From positions 682,001 through 746,000 of the forward strand of contig NZ_CP011033.1 in the NCBI RefSeq assembly GCF_002310815.1: DNA of 64,000 nucleotides, read 5' to 3'. The stretch comes from Pseudoalteromonas tunicata (lineage in GTDB: Bacteria > Pseudomonadota > Gammaproteobacteria > Enterobacterales > Alteromonadaceae). The notes below the pieces were generated by a model. It did no database searches. It was given only the letters and a program-made list of their open reading frames with translations, and was not told where the DNA came from. The translations under genes and the position numbers were made by a program. Shown one piece after another: positions 18,912-28,674 of the stretch. Numbering within the stretch: the first letter of the stretch is position 1; every line of letters starts with the position of its first letter.

Positions 18912-18926
18912 ATGTAAGGCTTTTTT
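18899..18926. terminator. Bidirectional terminator between GFA and hydrolase genes
   Basis: AAAAGCCTTA and TAAGGCTTTT form a 10-bp stem with a 4-base loop. There are A residues upstream and T residues downstream, so it can serve both convergent genes. The GFA stop codon is within the stem. Confidence 0.85.
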
Positions 18927-18944
18927 GTTAGTAAGTGTCACATT

Positions 18945-20234
18945 TTAGCGTAAGCAAGTACCAGCATTAAGTGCAATCAGCTTATCTAAAATGACTTCAC
19001 CATCAATTCGGATCCCATTATGTTCATATTGTGATGTTAGCCAATATTGTAAATTTGCCACTTGTTTTGCAGTGTTTAAACTCAAATTCATATCAACATA
19101 CATATCTTCGCTGTAAATCGCAGCTGCAACAGGCACTTTATTGTTATTGAGTACTGATAAATCATATAACATAGGCCAGTCGGTTTTAGTTGCTAATAAA
19201 CCAGCACAATCTTTAAGAGGCATTAGGTTATTAAATTGCTCAAAAAACCAAGGGAAAATCATTTCACCAGTAAATAAAAAAGGTTTATCTGGCTGGTATT
19301 GAAATTCATCTAAATTGCTTCTAATTTGTTCTGCTGCCCAGTTTGAAGAAAGCTGCTGGCAGTAAATCGCTTCATGCAAAATAGCAAATAACGGATTGGT
19401 ATTGTAATCCAGCATGTGGCTAAATTGAGTTAAAAATAAAGGATTTATCTGTTTCCCTGACGCCGTGTTGATCAGGGCTTGCTCTAGTAGGTAATACACT
19501 TCTTCGGGGCCATTTTCCATGCCCAAATGAATACCTAAACTTTGTAACATCTCAATACTTAATTGTTCACCGCTGGCTAAAATAACTGGATTTTCACTGA
19601 TATAAGCGGTTAATTCGCTGATCAGAGTTTGCGCATCAGCAAAACGTTTGAAAAAAGCCTCATTTTTGCTTTTAACACGGGCAAAGGTGTGCTGATACAC
19701 TTCTAAAGGGCTTGAATTTATAGGTGGGATCCCGCCGGTGATAAACGCTTGTGCTAAATCTTCTGGGGCTCGGCACAAATAATGGAATACACAAAAACCA
19801 CCAAACGATTGGCCCAAAATACTCCACGGTTGCAGAGGGCTCAACTTTTTTTTAATCGCAATCGCATCATTGATGATATTGTCTGCCCGAAAATGACTTA
19901 AATAATCGGCTTGTTCGCGTGGGGTTAAATGTGCCAAGCTCAAATAATTAACTGGGGTCGAAAGTCCGGTGCCACGTTGGTCGAGTAATAACACCCTAAA
20001 TTGTGTTAACGCACGTTTAATCCAGCCACTATTGTCGATAGGACGTTGCGCTGCAAATCCGGGACCGCCTTGAAAATAAACTAAAAAAGGTAAATTGGCA
20101 TTACGGTGTTCTTTTGCAACTAATTCGCGGGCAAACACAGTGATCTGCTCTGCCTTTGGTTCATTGTAATTAAGCGCTAGCGAAAAGTGATGTTTGATCA
20201 CATCAATGCCAGCTAATGAATAGTGGAGTGTCAT
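18945..20234 (-). CDS. Alpha/beta hydrolase, prolyl aminopeptidase-like (S33)
   Basis: The start is taken at ATG 20234 (MTLHYSLAG), giving 429 residues. The oxyanion region is FQGGPGFAAQRP, with LLLDQRGTGLS after it. The nucleophile elbow is GQSFGG at about residues 136-141, and the remaining triad candidates are in YSEDMYVD and SQYEHNGIR. This layout matches the larger proline iminopeptidases of family S33. No signal peptide is visible, so it is probably cytoplasmic and trims N-terminal proline from peptides. An in-frame ATG at 20273 would add 13 residues. Confidence 0.85.
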   Translation of the reverse strand: MTLHYSLAGIDVIKHHFSLALNYNEPKAEQITVFARELVAKEHRNANLPFLVYFQGGPGFAAQRPIDNSGWIKRALTQFRVLLLDQRGTGLSTPVNYLSLAHLTPREQADYLSHFRADNIINDAIAIKKKLSPLQPWSILGQSFGGFCVFHYLCRAPEDLAQAFITGGIPPINSSPLEVYQHTFARVKSKNEAFFKRFADAQTLISELTAYISENPVILASGEQLSIEMLQSLGIHLGMENGPEEVYYLLEQALINTASGKQINPLFLTQFSHMLDYNTNPLFAILHEAIYCQQLSSNWAAEQIRSNLDEFQYQPDKPFLFTGEMIFPWFFEQFNNLMPLKDCAGLLATKTDWPMLYDLSVLNNNKVPVAAAIYSEDMYVDMNLSLNTAKQVANLQYWLTSQYEHNGIRIDGEVILDKLIALNAGTCLR

Positions 20235-20431
20235 AACGTACCTACAGGTTGATAATTTAAGGCTGTATTGCACAGATCGTAAAGCATTTCCCTGATATTG
20301 TATGCAAGATTGTTAAGTAAAAATTTCCATTTAACTGATTAAAATAAGTTTTTATCGAAAGAGGCTCGCACTCTGTATCAGAGTCGCTACTATAATCTTT
20401 GATGATTCTAACTATTTAACAAAGGTCAACA

Positions 20432-21256
20432 ATGGTACAGGGGATTCTGTCAGTCGTTTTATTAATAGCTAGCATTTCATTGCAAGCTAATACAGAGTTT
20501 GTGGTGTATTCATCTGCTGCTGAAAACGACCCTAAGTCGGTGGAGCAAAGTATGTTTGCACTTGTTGCATCAGCTTTGCCGGACTACGATCTGGTACAGC
20601 GTTTTGCCGGGGTCGAGCGCAGTTTAAAATTAGCCAATCTCGAGCAAAATGTCTGTATTCGTAATTTAGTGAGTAATCCTTGGCGTGAAACTGAATTTTA
20701 CTTTTCAAAACCACAAACACTTTTTTTAGGGTTAAAAGCTTATTTAAGTCCCCGAGCAAGCTCGCTATTTAGCCAAAGCCCACAATCACCTATATCACTG
20801 GCAGAATTCGTCACCAATAATCGCCTTATAATCGGCATTGATAAAGAGCGTTCATATGGTGCTCAAATTGATCTTGAGATCAGTAAACTTGCACCACAGA
20901 ATAAATATGTTAAAGAGGGTTTAGAAAGTGAGGAGCGCATGGCTAAAATGTTATTCGCCAATCGGATCGATCTTTGGCTTGAATACCAAACAGTGCTTAA
21001 CGATTATAAAATTAAGCTAAATGAACAACATCAATTAAAAAGTTTTGCTGTTGATGGTGCCCATGCTTTTGTTACTGGGCACATTGCGTGCAAAAAGAGT
21101 CCTGAGGCTCTTAAATTGATTGAAAAAATCAATTTAATTTTGAGCCAAAGTTATGAAAATAAACAATTTTATCTTACTCACCTTCAATTTATTGATTCAA
21201 CCTTAGAAGCAACCTTTGGCGAAATTTATCAACAGTTTTTAAGTGAGCTGCGCTAA
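20432..21256 (+). CDS. Orphan periplasmic solute-binding protein
   Basis: The 274-residue product has a signal peptide (to about residue 20) and a family-3-type binding fold. It shares the pattern VCIRNLVSNPWRE with the protein at 11357-12211 and has HIACKKSP where that one has FIACAKSP. No transporter genes are adjacent. The ligand is unknown. It ends 10 bases from the convergent ybaK gene without a visible terminator between them. Confidence 0.72.
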   Translation: MVQGILSVVLLIASISLQANTEFVVYSSAAENDPKSVEQSMFALVASALPDYDLVQRFAGVERSLKLANLEQNVCIRNLVSNPWRETEFYFSKPQTLFLGLKAYLSPRASSLFSQSPQSPISLAEFVTNNRLIIGIDKERSYGAQIDLEISKLAPQNKYVKEGLESEERMAKMLFANRIDLWLEYQTVLNDYKIKLNEQHQLKSFAVDGAHAFVTGHIACKKSPEALKLIEKINLILSQSYENKQFYLTHLQFIDSTLEATFGEIYQQFLSELR

Positions 21257-21266
21257 AAATAGCGAT

Positions 21267-21734
21267 TTACTGGCATAGCGGAGCAAATTGAGCGTTTAAT
21301 ACCTGCTGCAGGTCATTTGGTGCGAGTTGAATTTCTAATCCTCGGCGCCCGCCACTGATGTACAGACTTTCAAGTTGCTGTGCTGAGCTATCAATTACAG
21401 TTGAAAGGCGTTTTTTTTGTCCCAAAGGGCTAACTCCACCAAGCACATAACCGGTTGTTCGTTCAACTTTTTGTGGTTCGGCCATCTGGGCTTTTTTCAT
21501 ACCAAGGGCTTTTGCTACTAATTTTAAATTTAGTTGATGGGTTACGGGTAAAATAGCCACAGCTAATTGGTGATTATCGAGCTCAATCACTAAGGTTTTA
21601 AAGACTTCGCAAGCAGCGAGGTTTAGTTTTTCAGCCGCTTCAAGTCCAAATGATTGATGATGTGGGTCATGCTCATATTGATGAAGAGTGAATTCAATGT
21701 TGTTTTTTTTCGCAAACAGTACCGCAGGAGTCAC
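21267..21734 (-). CDS. ybaK: Cys-tRNA(Pro) deacylase YbaK
   Basis: The 155-residue product matches the YbaK/EbsC editing family. Supporting segments are an N-terminal YEHDP, VFKTLVIE at about 43-50, the lysine/methionine-rich MKKAQMAEP, GYVLGGVSPLGQKKR and the C-terminal ISGGRRGLEIQLAP. YbaK hydrolyses Cys-tRNA(Pro) formed by prolyl-tRNA synthetase. The start codon is GTG. The gene is monocistronic. Confidence 0.92.
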   Translation of the reverse strand: MTPAVLFAKKNNIEFTLHQYEHDPHHQSFGLEAAEKLNLAACEVFKTLVIELDNHQLAVAILPVTHQLNLKLVAKALGMKKAQMAEPQKVERTTGYVLGGVSPLGQKKRLSTVIDSSAQQLESLYISGGRRGLEIQLAPNDLQQVLNAQFAPLCQ

Positions 21735-21819
21735 AAACTTAGGCCTTATTGTTCAGAATTAACGATAATAAACGTGTTTTAATCTTGAAGGTCAAGGCCT
21801 AATTATTGGTGCCGTGTTA

Positions 21820-22470
21820 TTACTTTATAATATCGCCTGAAACATCAAGCGGTTTTACTGCTTGATGTGGCTTTGCATAACTTAGGCGTGAAAGAGGGGT
21901 TGTGGTTGAATAACAATCAAGCCCAGATACCGTAACAGTGCCGACACTGGCTAAATCGATAAAGCCATCAGCCATCAGTGCATTGTTGGGTAAATAGATA
22001 TGTTTAATTTCACCAATCACAAGTTCAGTCTGATTAACTAAAGTTTGAGTGCTTTGCAGCTCTACCCCATATTTAATGTGGCACTGCTCAACAAAGGGCG
22101 CTTCAAAACCATTGAGGTATTGTGGTGTTAAACCCACCATATCAAATTCAGACTCATCGCTTTCATAGCGGGCTGATGTTTGGTGGGCAGCCTGCCAAAT
22201 AGCATTATTGACCTGATTTAAGGTGTAAAAACCGGTAGCCAAAATATTTTCAAGGCTGTGACGTGGTACTGAATGGGGCCGCATGATGAAACCCACCAAA
22301 GCGGGGTCGGCACCTAAATGAAATACCGAACTGATAATCGCTAAATTGGTTTGCCCTAGCTTATTTTGGCTACCTAATAAATTCGCACTTTTAAAACCCG
22401 ACAAGCTATTAACGAGTTGAGCGCGAAATGATTTATCGAGTTGTTGTAAGTCGTGTTGTGAAAATTCCAT
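21820..22470 (-). CDS. Flavin reductase family (FMN-binding) protein
   Basis: The start is taken at ATG 22470 (MEFSQHDL) because GAG lies at suitable spacing; a TTG at 22497 is less likely. The 216-residue product has the split-barrel pattern of flavin reductase-like proteins: GSQNKLGQTNLAIISSVFHLG, IMRPHSVPRHSLENI and FYTLNQV. It probably reduces or binds FMN. It is the last gene of a three-gene set with a DCC protein and an SDR, and starts 17 bases after the SDR stop. Confidence 0.82.
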   Translation of the reverse strand: MEFSQHDLQQLDKSFRAQLVNSLSGFKSANLLGSQNKLGQTNLAIISSVFHLGADPALVGFIMRPHSVPRHSLENILATGFYTLNQVNNAIWQAAHQTSARYESDESEFDMVGLTPQYLNGFEAPFVEQCHIKYGVELQSTQTLVNQTELVIGEIKHIYLPNNALMADGFIDLASVGTVTVSGLDCYSTTTPLSRLSYAKPHQAVKPLDVSGDIIK

Positions 22471-22486
22471 ATTTTTCTCAAATACG

Positions 22487-23227
22487 TTACCAAGCAATGG
22501 GTTTTCCCGCCCAATCTAGGTAATCAAGTTGGCCATCAAGTTCACAATTTTGCAAAATGGTGCAAAGATAATCTGCGACTTGGAGTGGAGTAAATAATTG
22601 TTCAGGTTTAACGTTTTTTTGAAACGGCTTTGACAGTGGCGTGTCGGTCGTACCTGGATGAAAGGCGATTAACTTTATATTTTTAGCGCGGCGCTGGTAT
22701 TCAACCGCTGCCGTTTTAAGTGCCATATTCAAGGCGGCTTTTGATGCCCTATAACTATACCAGCCACCGAGTTGGTTATCGCCTATGCTACCAACTCGCG
22801 CACTTAAACACACAATTTTGCAAGGAGCTGTACCTTGGCATAGGGTGAGTAAATGCTTAATCCAGCGAAGTGGGACCAACGTATTAATTTCGAACAGTGC
22901 TGCCATTGCGGCAAAATCAATATCTTCCAAGCGTTTTTCTGGTTGAATGTTATTAGAGTGTAATTGACCATTACAAATAATGACTTCAGAAATTTTTCCT
23001 TGCCAGTCATTGAGTTCATCAATTATGTCACACACTGACCGCTCCGAATAATCGCTGACAAAATGGCTTATCTTGTCTGTGTTTGCGTAATTGATTGCGC
23101 ACTGGCTAATGCTGATGATAGTGCTTATCTGTAGGTTTGATTGATATTTCTCAATCATGGCTTGTCCAATAGCACTGCTTGCACCAATGATTAATACAGC
23201 AAGGTTATTTCTACTTTGCTCAGTCAT
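22487..23227 (-). CDS. Short-chain dehydrogenase/reductase
   Basis: The start is ATG 23227 (MTEQSRNN), giving 246 residues. The nucleotide-binding motif is GASSAIGQA at about 15-23, and the active site is S in VCLSARVG with YSYRASK. It overlaps the end of the upstream DCC gene by 8 bases and is followed by a flavin reductase gene. The substrate is unknown; the neighbours suggest a redox reaction on a small molecule. Confidence 0.87.
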   Translation of the reverse strand: MTEQSRNNLAVLIIGASSAIGQAMIEKYQSNLQISTIISISQCAINYANTDKISHFVSDYSERSVCDIIDELNDWQGKISEVIICNGQLHSNNIQPEKRLEDIDFAAMAALFEINTLVPLRWIKHLLTLCQGTAPCKIVCLSARVGSIGDNQLGGWYSYRASKAALNMALKTAAVEYQRRAKNIKLIAFHPGTTDTPLSKPFQKNVKPEQLFTPLQVADYLCTILQNCELDGQLDYLDWAGKPIAW

Positions 23228-23654
23228 CTGAGGGCCTCTTATTGTTTGCTGCCACGTTATTTTTTGGTAATTCACAGCTATTAGAAGTACAGCGAGATTG
23301 CCCGAGTATTAATTTTGAAATTGAATACCTGTTTTTGGCAAAAAACAAATAAACCCAATCAGCAAGTGGCTTTATCACAGGAAACCGAAGTATTTTTAGC
23401 CACTTATGCTTGTTAACTTGTTGCCATGCAGCAACAGTAACATCTAAGCCATAAATCATTGAGCCATCTTGCCATTGCGCATGCAAAATTAAATTTGCGG
23501 CTACAACATCAATTGAAGGGTACTGTTTTTCAAAATCAGGCATGTAGATGTCGGCAAAGTGTAATTTATTTTGCCCATTAAGCTCACGCAGGCGATCCAT
23601 TTCAGCAACACACAGTGGGCAAGTACCATCATAAAATACGGTTAATTGAGTCAT
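23220..23654 (-). CDS. DCC-family (DUF393) thiol-disulfide oxidoreductase
   Basis: The 144-residue product begins with the defining motif YDGTCPLC (residues 8-15), whose CxxC is thioredoxin-like. It continues through LHFADI and a C-terminal helical part typical of DUF393. A disulfide-exchange role is proposed for the family but rarely proven. It is the first gene of the DCC-SDR-flavin reductase operon. Confidence 0.88.
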   Translation of the reverse strand: MTQLTVFYDGTCPLCVAEMDRLRELNGQNKLHFADIYMPDFEKQYPSIDVVAANLILHAQWQDGSMIYGLDVTVAAWQQVNKHKWLKILRFPVIKPLADWVYLFFAKNRYSISKLILGQSRCTSNSCELPKNNVAANNKRPSDD

Positions 23655-23803
23655 AAAAAATCAACAGAAGAAGCATGCTTCACTATACGACGCAGTAGAC
23701 AAAAAAATTCACTTTAACGTGATATTTTTTCATCCCCCTTGTAGATTGGTCCATAGCTAGGTAGTTTGGTTGCAGTTTATCATTGGCAAGTTTAGGAATT
23801 TCC

Positions 23804-26425
23804 ATGAGTAATTACAGCGCGTTAAAATCAAATGTAAATTTATTAGGACAATTATTAGGTCAAACAATCAAAGCTGCACAGGGTGACGCTATTTTAGCTA
23901 AAGTGGAGCAAATTCGAGCATTGTCTAAAGCCTCTCGCAGTGGTGATGGCCAAAGTCGCCATGAATTGATTGATTTGCTACATCAACTAACCGATGCTGA
24001 GTTACTTCCAGTTGCCCGTGCCTTTAATCAATTTTTAAATCTCGCTAATGTAGCCGAACAATTTCATACTATTTCACGGCAAAATGAAGCCAATAACCAT
24101 CCATTACTTGATTCACTCAATACTATAGCAGCCAGCAATGTCAGTGCTGATGCAGTACAGCAAGCCATAGTTAATTTAAAAGTAGATTTAGTACTAACAG
24201 CGCACCCAACTGAGATTACGCGCCGTACTTTGGTAAATAAACATCGAGAATTAAACGATTGCTTGGTTGCTCTTGAGCTTGATAGTTTGTTGCCAAGTGA
24301 ACAAGCTATTTTATTAAATCGCATTGAGCAACTCATTTGCCAAGCGTGGCATACCAATGAAATTCGCCAGCAACGCCCAACTCCAGTAGATGAAGCCAAG
24401 TGGGGATTTGCTGTGATTGAAAATAGCCTGTGGCAAGCTGTGCCAGACTTTTTAAGAGAATTTACAGACTTAGTCGATCATAAATTTAAGTTTTCATTAC
24501 CACTTGATTACAACCCGATTGTATTTACTTCTTGGATGGGCGGTGACCGAGATGGAAACCCATTTGTAACGGCTAAAGTCACCAAAGAAGTGCTTGATTT
24601 GGGTCGTTGGATGGCGATTAACTTATATTTACGCGATATAGACAAATTGAGCGCTGAACTTTCGATGAATCAATGCGATAGTGAACTTGGTGAATTGACG
24701 GGGCATGCCCATGAACCTTATCGTTTTGTGATTAGTCAGCTACGCGACCAACTAAGAGAAACAGAGCATCACTTAACCGCAAAAATTAAAGGTCATAGCA
24801 GCGATGCAAAAGATATTATTACAAGTATTGACCAATTAAAACAACCGCTTGAAGCATGTTATCGTTCGTTGCACCATTCAAAAATGGGGGTCATTGCTGA
24901 TGGACTACTGCTGGATGTATTGCGTCGAATACATTGTTTTGGCTTGTATTTAACTAAGCTTGATATTCGTCAAGACTCAGACAGACACAGTCAAGTCTTT
25001 GCTGAGCTAACAGACTATTTGGCAATTGGCGATTACAACGCTTGGTCTGAGCAACAAAAACAAACGTTTTTATTAACCGAACTGCAATCGAAGCGACCTC
25101 TTATTCCGCGCAATTGGCAACCTAGCAGCGATGTTCAAGAGGTAATTGATACGTGTAAAGTGATTGCTGAGACATCACAAGAACGCTTTGGTATTTATAT
25201 TATTTCGATGGCCCGAAAAGCATCAGATGTACTCGCTGTCCATTTATTGTTAAAAGAAGCAGGCTGCCCTTATGTTTTACCTGTGGCGCCCTTGTTTGAA
25301 ACGTTAGATGACTTAAATGCGGGACCTGCGGTCATCGAAACACTCTTTAATGAACCTTGGTATAAAAATCATGTTAAAAACCAACAGTATGTGATGATTG
25401 GTTATTCTGATTCAGCTAAAGATGCAGGTATGATGGCTGCCGGTTGGGCACAGTATGAAGCGATGGATAAACTGGTTCAGTTTAGTGAGCAGCAAGACAT
25501 TGAACTTATTTTATTTCATGGCCGTGGCGGTACAGTGGGTCGTGGTGGTGCACCTGCAGCGCAAGCGCTTCGCTCGCAACCACCGGGTTCTTTAAAATCA
25601 GGCTTACGTGTTACAGAGCAAGGCGAAATGATCCGCTTTACATTTGGTTTGCCGCAAGTTGCGCAGCAAAGCTTAAGCTTATATGCCGGCGCTGTGCTTG
25701 AAAATAACCTGCTGCCGCCGCCAGAGCCACAAGCAAAATGGCAAGAAGTCATGGCCGTTATAAGCGCCGTATCGTGCGAGCATTATCGGGCGATAGTGCG
25801 TGAACACCAAGATTTTGTGCCTTATTTTAGAGCTGCAACGCCAGAGCAAGAGCTTGCTCAATTACCACTTGGCTCGCGCCCTGCCAAACGCAAAGCCAAT
25901 GGTGGAGTTGAAAGTTTACGCGCTATTCCGTGGATTTTTGCTTGGAGTCAAAACCGCTTAATGTTGCCTGCGTGGTTAGGCGCGGCCGCGGGCTTAGTGG
26001 CTGCTGAAAAACAATTTGGCCCAGATGTACTCGCGCAAATGAACAAACAATGGCCATTTTTCCGTACTCGAATTGAAATGCTCGAAATGGTATTTTGTAA
26101 AGCCGATACTTGGTTGAGTGAGCATTACGACCATCACTTAGTGCCTAAAGAATTGCAACCATTGGGTGAAACATTGCGCAGCGAATTAACCGCAGCGGTA
26201 GAGCTGGTGCGTGGATATTGCCAAAATGGCGTTTTATTAGCTGCTCAACCTTGGGTGCAGCAATCCATTGAGCTGCGAAATCCGTATACTGACCCATTAA
26301 ATGTATTGCAAGTAGAGTTATTGCGCCGCGCAAGGCGTGAATCGTTAGCTGAAGGCTGCGAAGTGAATCAAGCATTAATGATCACTATGGCAGGCATTGC
26401 AGCGGGGATGCGCAATACCGGTTAA
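23804..26425 (+). CDS. ppc: Phosphoenolpyruvate carboxylase
   Basis: The start is ATG 23804 with AGGA upstream; the 873-residue length is normal for bacterial PEPC. Catalytic signatures are present: [10 protein letters not shown] near residue 135, [11 protein letters not shown] near 245, [14 protein letters not shown] near 570 and the C-terminal GMRNTG. The enzyme carboxylates phosphoenolpyruvate to oxaloacetate, refilling the TCA cycle. The gene has its own promoter region of about 150 bases. Confidence 0.97.
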   Translation: MSNYSALKSNVNLLGQLLGQTIKAAQGDAILAKVEQIRALSKASRSGDGQSRHELIDLLHQLTDAELLPVARAFNQFLNLANVAEQFHTISRQNEANNHPLLDSLNTIAASNVSADAVQQAIVNLKVDLVLTAHPTEITRRTLVNKHRELNDCLVALELDSLLPSEQAILLNRIEQLICQAWHTNEIRQQRPTPVDEAKWGFAVIENSLWQAVPDFLREFTDLVDHKFKFSLPLDYNPIVFTSWMGGDRDGNPFVTAKVTKEVLDLGRWMAINLYLRDIDKLSAELSMNQCDSELGELTGHAHEPYRFVISQLRDQLRETEHHLTAKIKGHSSDAKDIITSIDQLKQPLEACYRSLHHSKMGVIADGLLLDVLRRIHCFGLYLTKLDIRQDSDRHSQVFAELTDYLAIGDYNAWSEQQKQTFLLTELQSKRPLIPRNWQPSSDVQEVIDTCKVIAETSQERFGIYIISMARKASDVLAVHLLLKEAGCPYVLPVAPLFETLDDLNAGPAVIETLFNEPWYKNHVKNQQYVMIGYSDSAKDAGMMAAGWAQYEAMDKLVQFSEQQDIELILFHGRGGTVGRGGAPAAQALRSQPPGSLKSGLRVTEQGEMIRFTFGLPQVAQQSLSLYAGAVLENNLLPPPEPQAKWQEVMAVISAVSCEHYRAIVREHQDFVPYFRAATPEQELAQLPLGSRPAKRKANGGVESLRAIPWIFAWSQNRLMLPAWLGAAAGLVAAEKQFGPDVLAQMNKQWPFFRTRIEMLEMVFCKADTWLSEHYDHHLVPKELQPLGETLRSELTAAVELVRGYCQNGVLLAAQPWVQQSIELRNPYTDPLNVLQVELLRRARRESLAEGCEVNQALMITMAGIAAGMRNTG

Positions 26426-26515
26426 GTATTTTTATTTTAGTGGCAGCTATAAAGTCGTTTTTCAGTATTTGGATTAATTATGTTTGCCACTTTCGAGTAA
26501 TTATTTGGGGGCTTA

Positions 26516-26908
26516 ATGAGTAAATTTAATACGCTAGATGAATTCGAGAGATATGTTATTGAAGAAAAAGGGACTGAGCGCCCTTTTAGCGGACAATACA
26601 ATGATTTTTTTGTACAAGGACATTATTGCTGTAAACGCTGTAATGCACCGCTTTATCGTTCAGAACATAAGTTTTCATCCCATTGTGGTTGGCCAAGTTT
26701 TGATGATGAAATCGAAGGGGCAGTCGCACGAGTGCCTGATGCCGATGGCCGCAGAGTTGAAATTGTGTGTGCTAACTGCCAAGGTCATTTAGGCCATGTA
26801 TTTGAGGGCGAACTTTTGACTGAAAAAAATATTCGCCATTGTGTTAATTCAGTTTCGATGACCTTTATTAGCGCTGATATACAAAGCCCCGATATACTTT
26901 CAGAGTAA
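26516..26908 (+). CDS. msrB: Peptide-methionine (R)-S-oxide reductase MsrB
   Basis: The 130-residue product has the zinc-binding pairs CKRC and CANC, the substrate segment SHCGWPSFDD and the catalytic cysteine in RHCVNSVSM. It reduces methionine-R-sulfoxide in proteins. GGGG lies about eight bases before the ATG. It follows ppc by 90 bases without a clear terminator, so read-through is possible. Confidence 0.95.
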   Translation: MSKFNTLDEFERYVIEEKGTERPFSGQYNDFFVQGHYCCKRCNAPLYRSEHKFSSHCGWPSFDDEIEGAVARVPDADGRRVEIVCANCQGHLGHVFEGELLTEKNIRHCVNSVSMTFISADIQSPDILSE

Positions 26909-27309
26909 AGACCGATCGGATAATTTATTATCTTAACTGTTACACGTTTATAGCATTCAAGTTAAGGGTTATAAATGTGTAACTTATGCTCTAAAGAATT
27001 CTATTTTAGTTAAAATAAGCTTTATATGCATATACAGCTCACCCGGTGTGACAATACTGTAATTTTTAACGCAGTGGTTTGTTATTGATTTATTAACTCA
27101 CTCTTTTTTACTGTTTAGAGTATTGACTCTAATTCTTTTGTCGGTATTATAACCGCGCAAGTCAAAGGCAAGCCACTTGAAAAAGTAGTCACGCAAAGTT
27201 ACAGATCTAAGGGGAAACCTATGATGGCTGAACTACCAAAGCATACGTATTTGAAATTTCTTTGTATTTGCCAATTCCCAGATTTTGTAGTTAAAAAGGT
27301 TGAGCAAAG
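26909..27309. other. Intergenic region with one weak small ORF
   Basis: No RNA gene or repeat is recognised. An ATG at 27221 follows AAGGGG and opens 45 codons to 27358, overlapping the next gene. It has no recognisable features, and the ribosome binding site may simply belong to a leader. Confidence 0.3.
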
Positions 27310-27681
27310 ATGTCCGAGATTATTACCAGCATTAGTTACGACTCATCACTTGATTTAGTGTTAGTAAAACTAACTGGCAGCGCCACTTCCACAGATGTAA
27401 TCAACAATTATCATTTAATTATTAATTATGCTAACGAACGTCATTGTCGAAAGTTGCTAGTAGATGTGACTGAATTGCGTCATCGTTATGCCGCAGTTGA
27501 AGTCATTGATGTTATTTTAGCGATAAAACATGTATTAAAAGATTTTAAGTTAGCCCGTGTGGTTGGATTTGATGGTTATTTGCACGATTTATTGATTCAA
27601 AATGCGAAACGATTCGCGTTAAACGCCGAAAACTTTGAATGTTTTGAACAAGCAAAAATTTGGTTAGAAAAAGCCGCATAA
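27310..27681 (+). CDS. STAS/SpoIIAA-like small protein
   Basis: The 123-residue product has the alternating beta/alpha pattern of STAS or SpoIIAA-like proteins: DLVLVKLTGSATSTDVINNY, KLLVDVTELRHRYAAVEVI and LARVVGFDGYLHDLLIQNA. No signal peptide or membrane helix is present. The function is unknown. It sits 63 bases before cdd and may be cotranscribed. Confidence 0.6.
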   Translation: MSEIITSISYDSSLDLVLVKLTGSATSTDVINNYHLIINYANERHCRKLLVDVTELRHRYAAVEVIDVILAIKHVLKDFKLARVVGFDGYLHDLLIQNAKRFALNAENFECFEQAKIWLEKAA

Positions 27682-27744
27682 GAGGTTTAATTTCGTCAAA
27701 AAATTACATACACTGTGCGGCCATAAAAAAAATGACAACAACTT

Positions 27745-28674
27745 ATGAGCCAACTCAATTCACAGTCTTTGACGGTGGCAATCTTAGAACAACAAGATGA
27801 ACTGATCTCAACTATCACGCAGCAGCGCGGTGTTTTACCGCGAGTTGATGTTGAACGTTTAATGCAGCAATACCAATGTACTTTTCTTCAATTACTTGAA
27901 GCGTTACTTCCGATAGCTGCAACATTTGCGAAACCTCCCATATCTGAATTTTATGTCGGTGCTATTGCAGTTGGCGAGCAGATCAATGGTTTTGGGGCAT
28001 TGTATTTTGGTGCAAATTTGGAGTTTAACCATCAGGCATTAAGTTTGGTTGTTCATGCCGAGCAAGCTGCCCTTAATACGGCGTGGCTTAACGGTGAAAA
28101 AACAATTAGCGTATTGGCCATTACCGATGCGCCATGTGGTTACTGCCGTCAGTTTATTAATGAGTTAAATCAATCGAGTGACATCACCATTTTATTAGGT
28201 GGCGAACTAATTGCTTTTACTGAGTTTTTACCGCGCTCGTTTGGCCCAACTGATTTAGGTAATCACGAATCTTTTTTAAACAGTCGAGTTGCACGCCTTT
28301 GTGTGGTTGACACCGAATTTAAAGTACCGCAATTGGTCAGCCATGCTGAGCAAAGTTATGTGCCTTATACTAAAAATTACGCCAGTTGCATGATTGTTTG
28401 CCAAGACGGGAGTAAATACTATGGCCGCTATGCTGAAAATGCAGCTTATAGTCCAAGTTTATCGCCTTTACAAAGTGCAATAAGCCAATTGATTTTATCG
28501 GGTCAGAGTTTTGATAGTGAGACCATTAAAGCTGTATATCTTGCCCAAATGAAAGGGGCTGAAAATCAAACGGGTGTTGCAAAAGCTGTACTTGATAGCT
28601 TTGATTTTAACGTACCACTTTACTTTGTGGCATTAGAAACAGCCCAAAAGAATGACGTTAATCAAGTAGCTTAA
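27745..28674 (+). CDS. cdd: Cytidine deaminase
   Basis: The 309-residue length and two-domain layout match the long Escherichia-type enzyme. The catalytic zinc site is HAEQAALN at about 103-110 with PCGYCRQ at about 129-135. A degenerate C-terminal half follows (YGRYAENAAYSPSLSPLQSA). It deaminates cytidine and deoxycytidine to uridine. udp lies nearby on the other strand, giving a pyrimidine-salvage neighbourhood. It overlaps the convergent GGDEF gene by 17 bases. Confidence 0.95.
   Translation: MSQLNSQSLTVAILEQQDELISTITQQRGVLPRVDVERLMQQYQCTFLQLLEALLPIAATFAKPPISEFYVGAIAVGEQINGFGALYFGANLEFNHQALSLVVHAEQAALNTAWLNGEKTISVLAITDAPCGYCRQFINELNQSSDITILLGGELIAFTEFLPRSFGPTDLGNHESFLNSRVARLCVVDTEFKVPQLVSHAEQSYVPYTKNYASCMIVCQDGSKYYGRYAENAAYSPSLSPLQSAISQLILSGQSFDSETIKAVYLAQMKGAENQTGVAKAVLDSFDFNVPLYFVALETAQKNDVNQVA

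Noticed and set aside
27221..27358. A 45-codon frame behind AAGGGG, overlapping the STAS-like gene
   Set aside because: It overlaps a better-supported gene, and the product has no features beyond the ribosome binding site.
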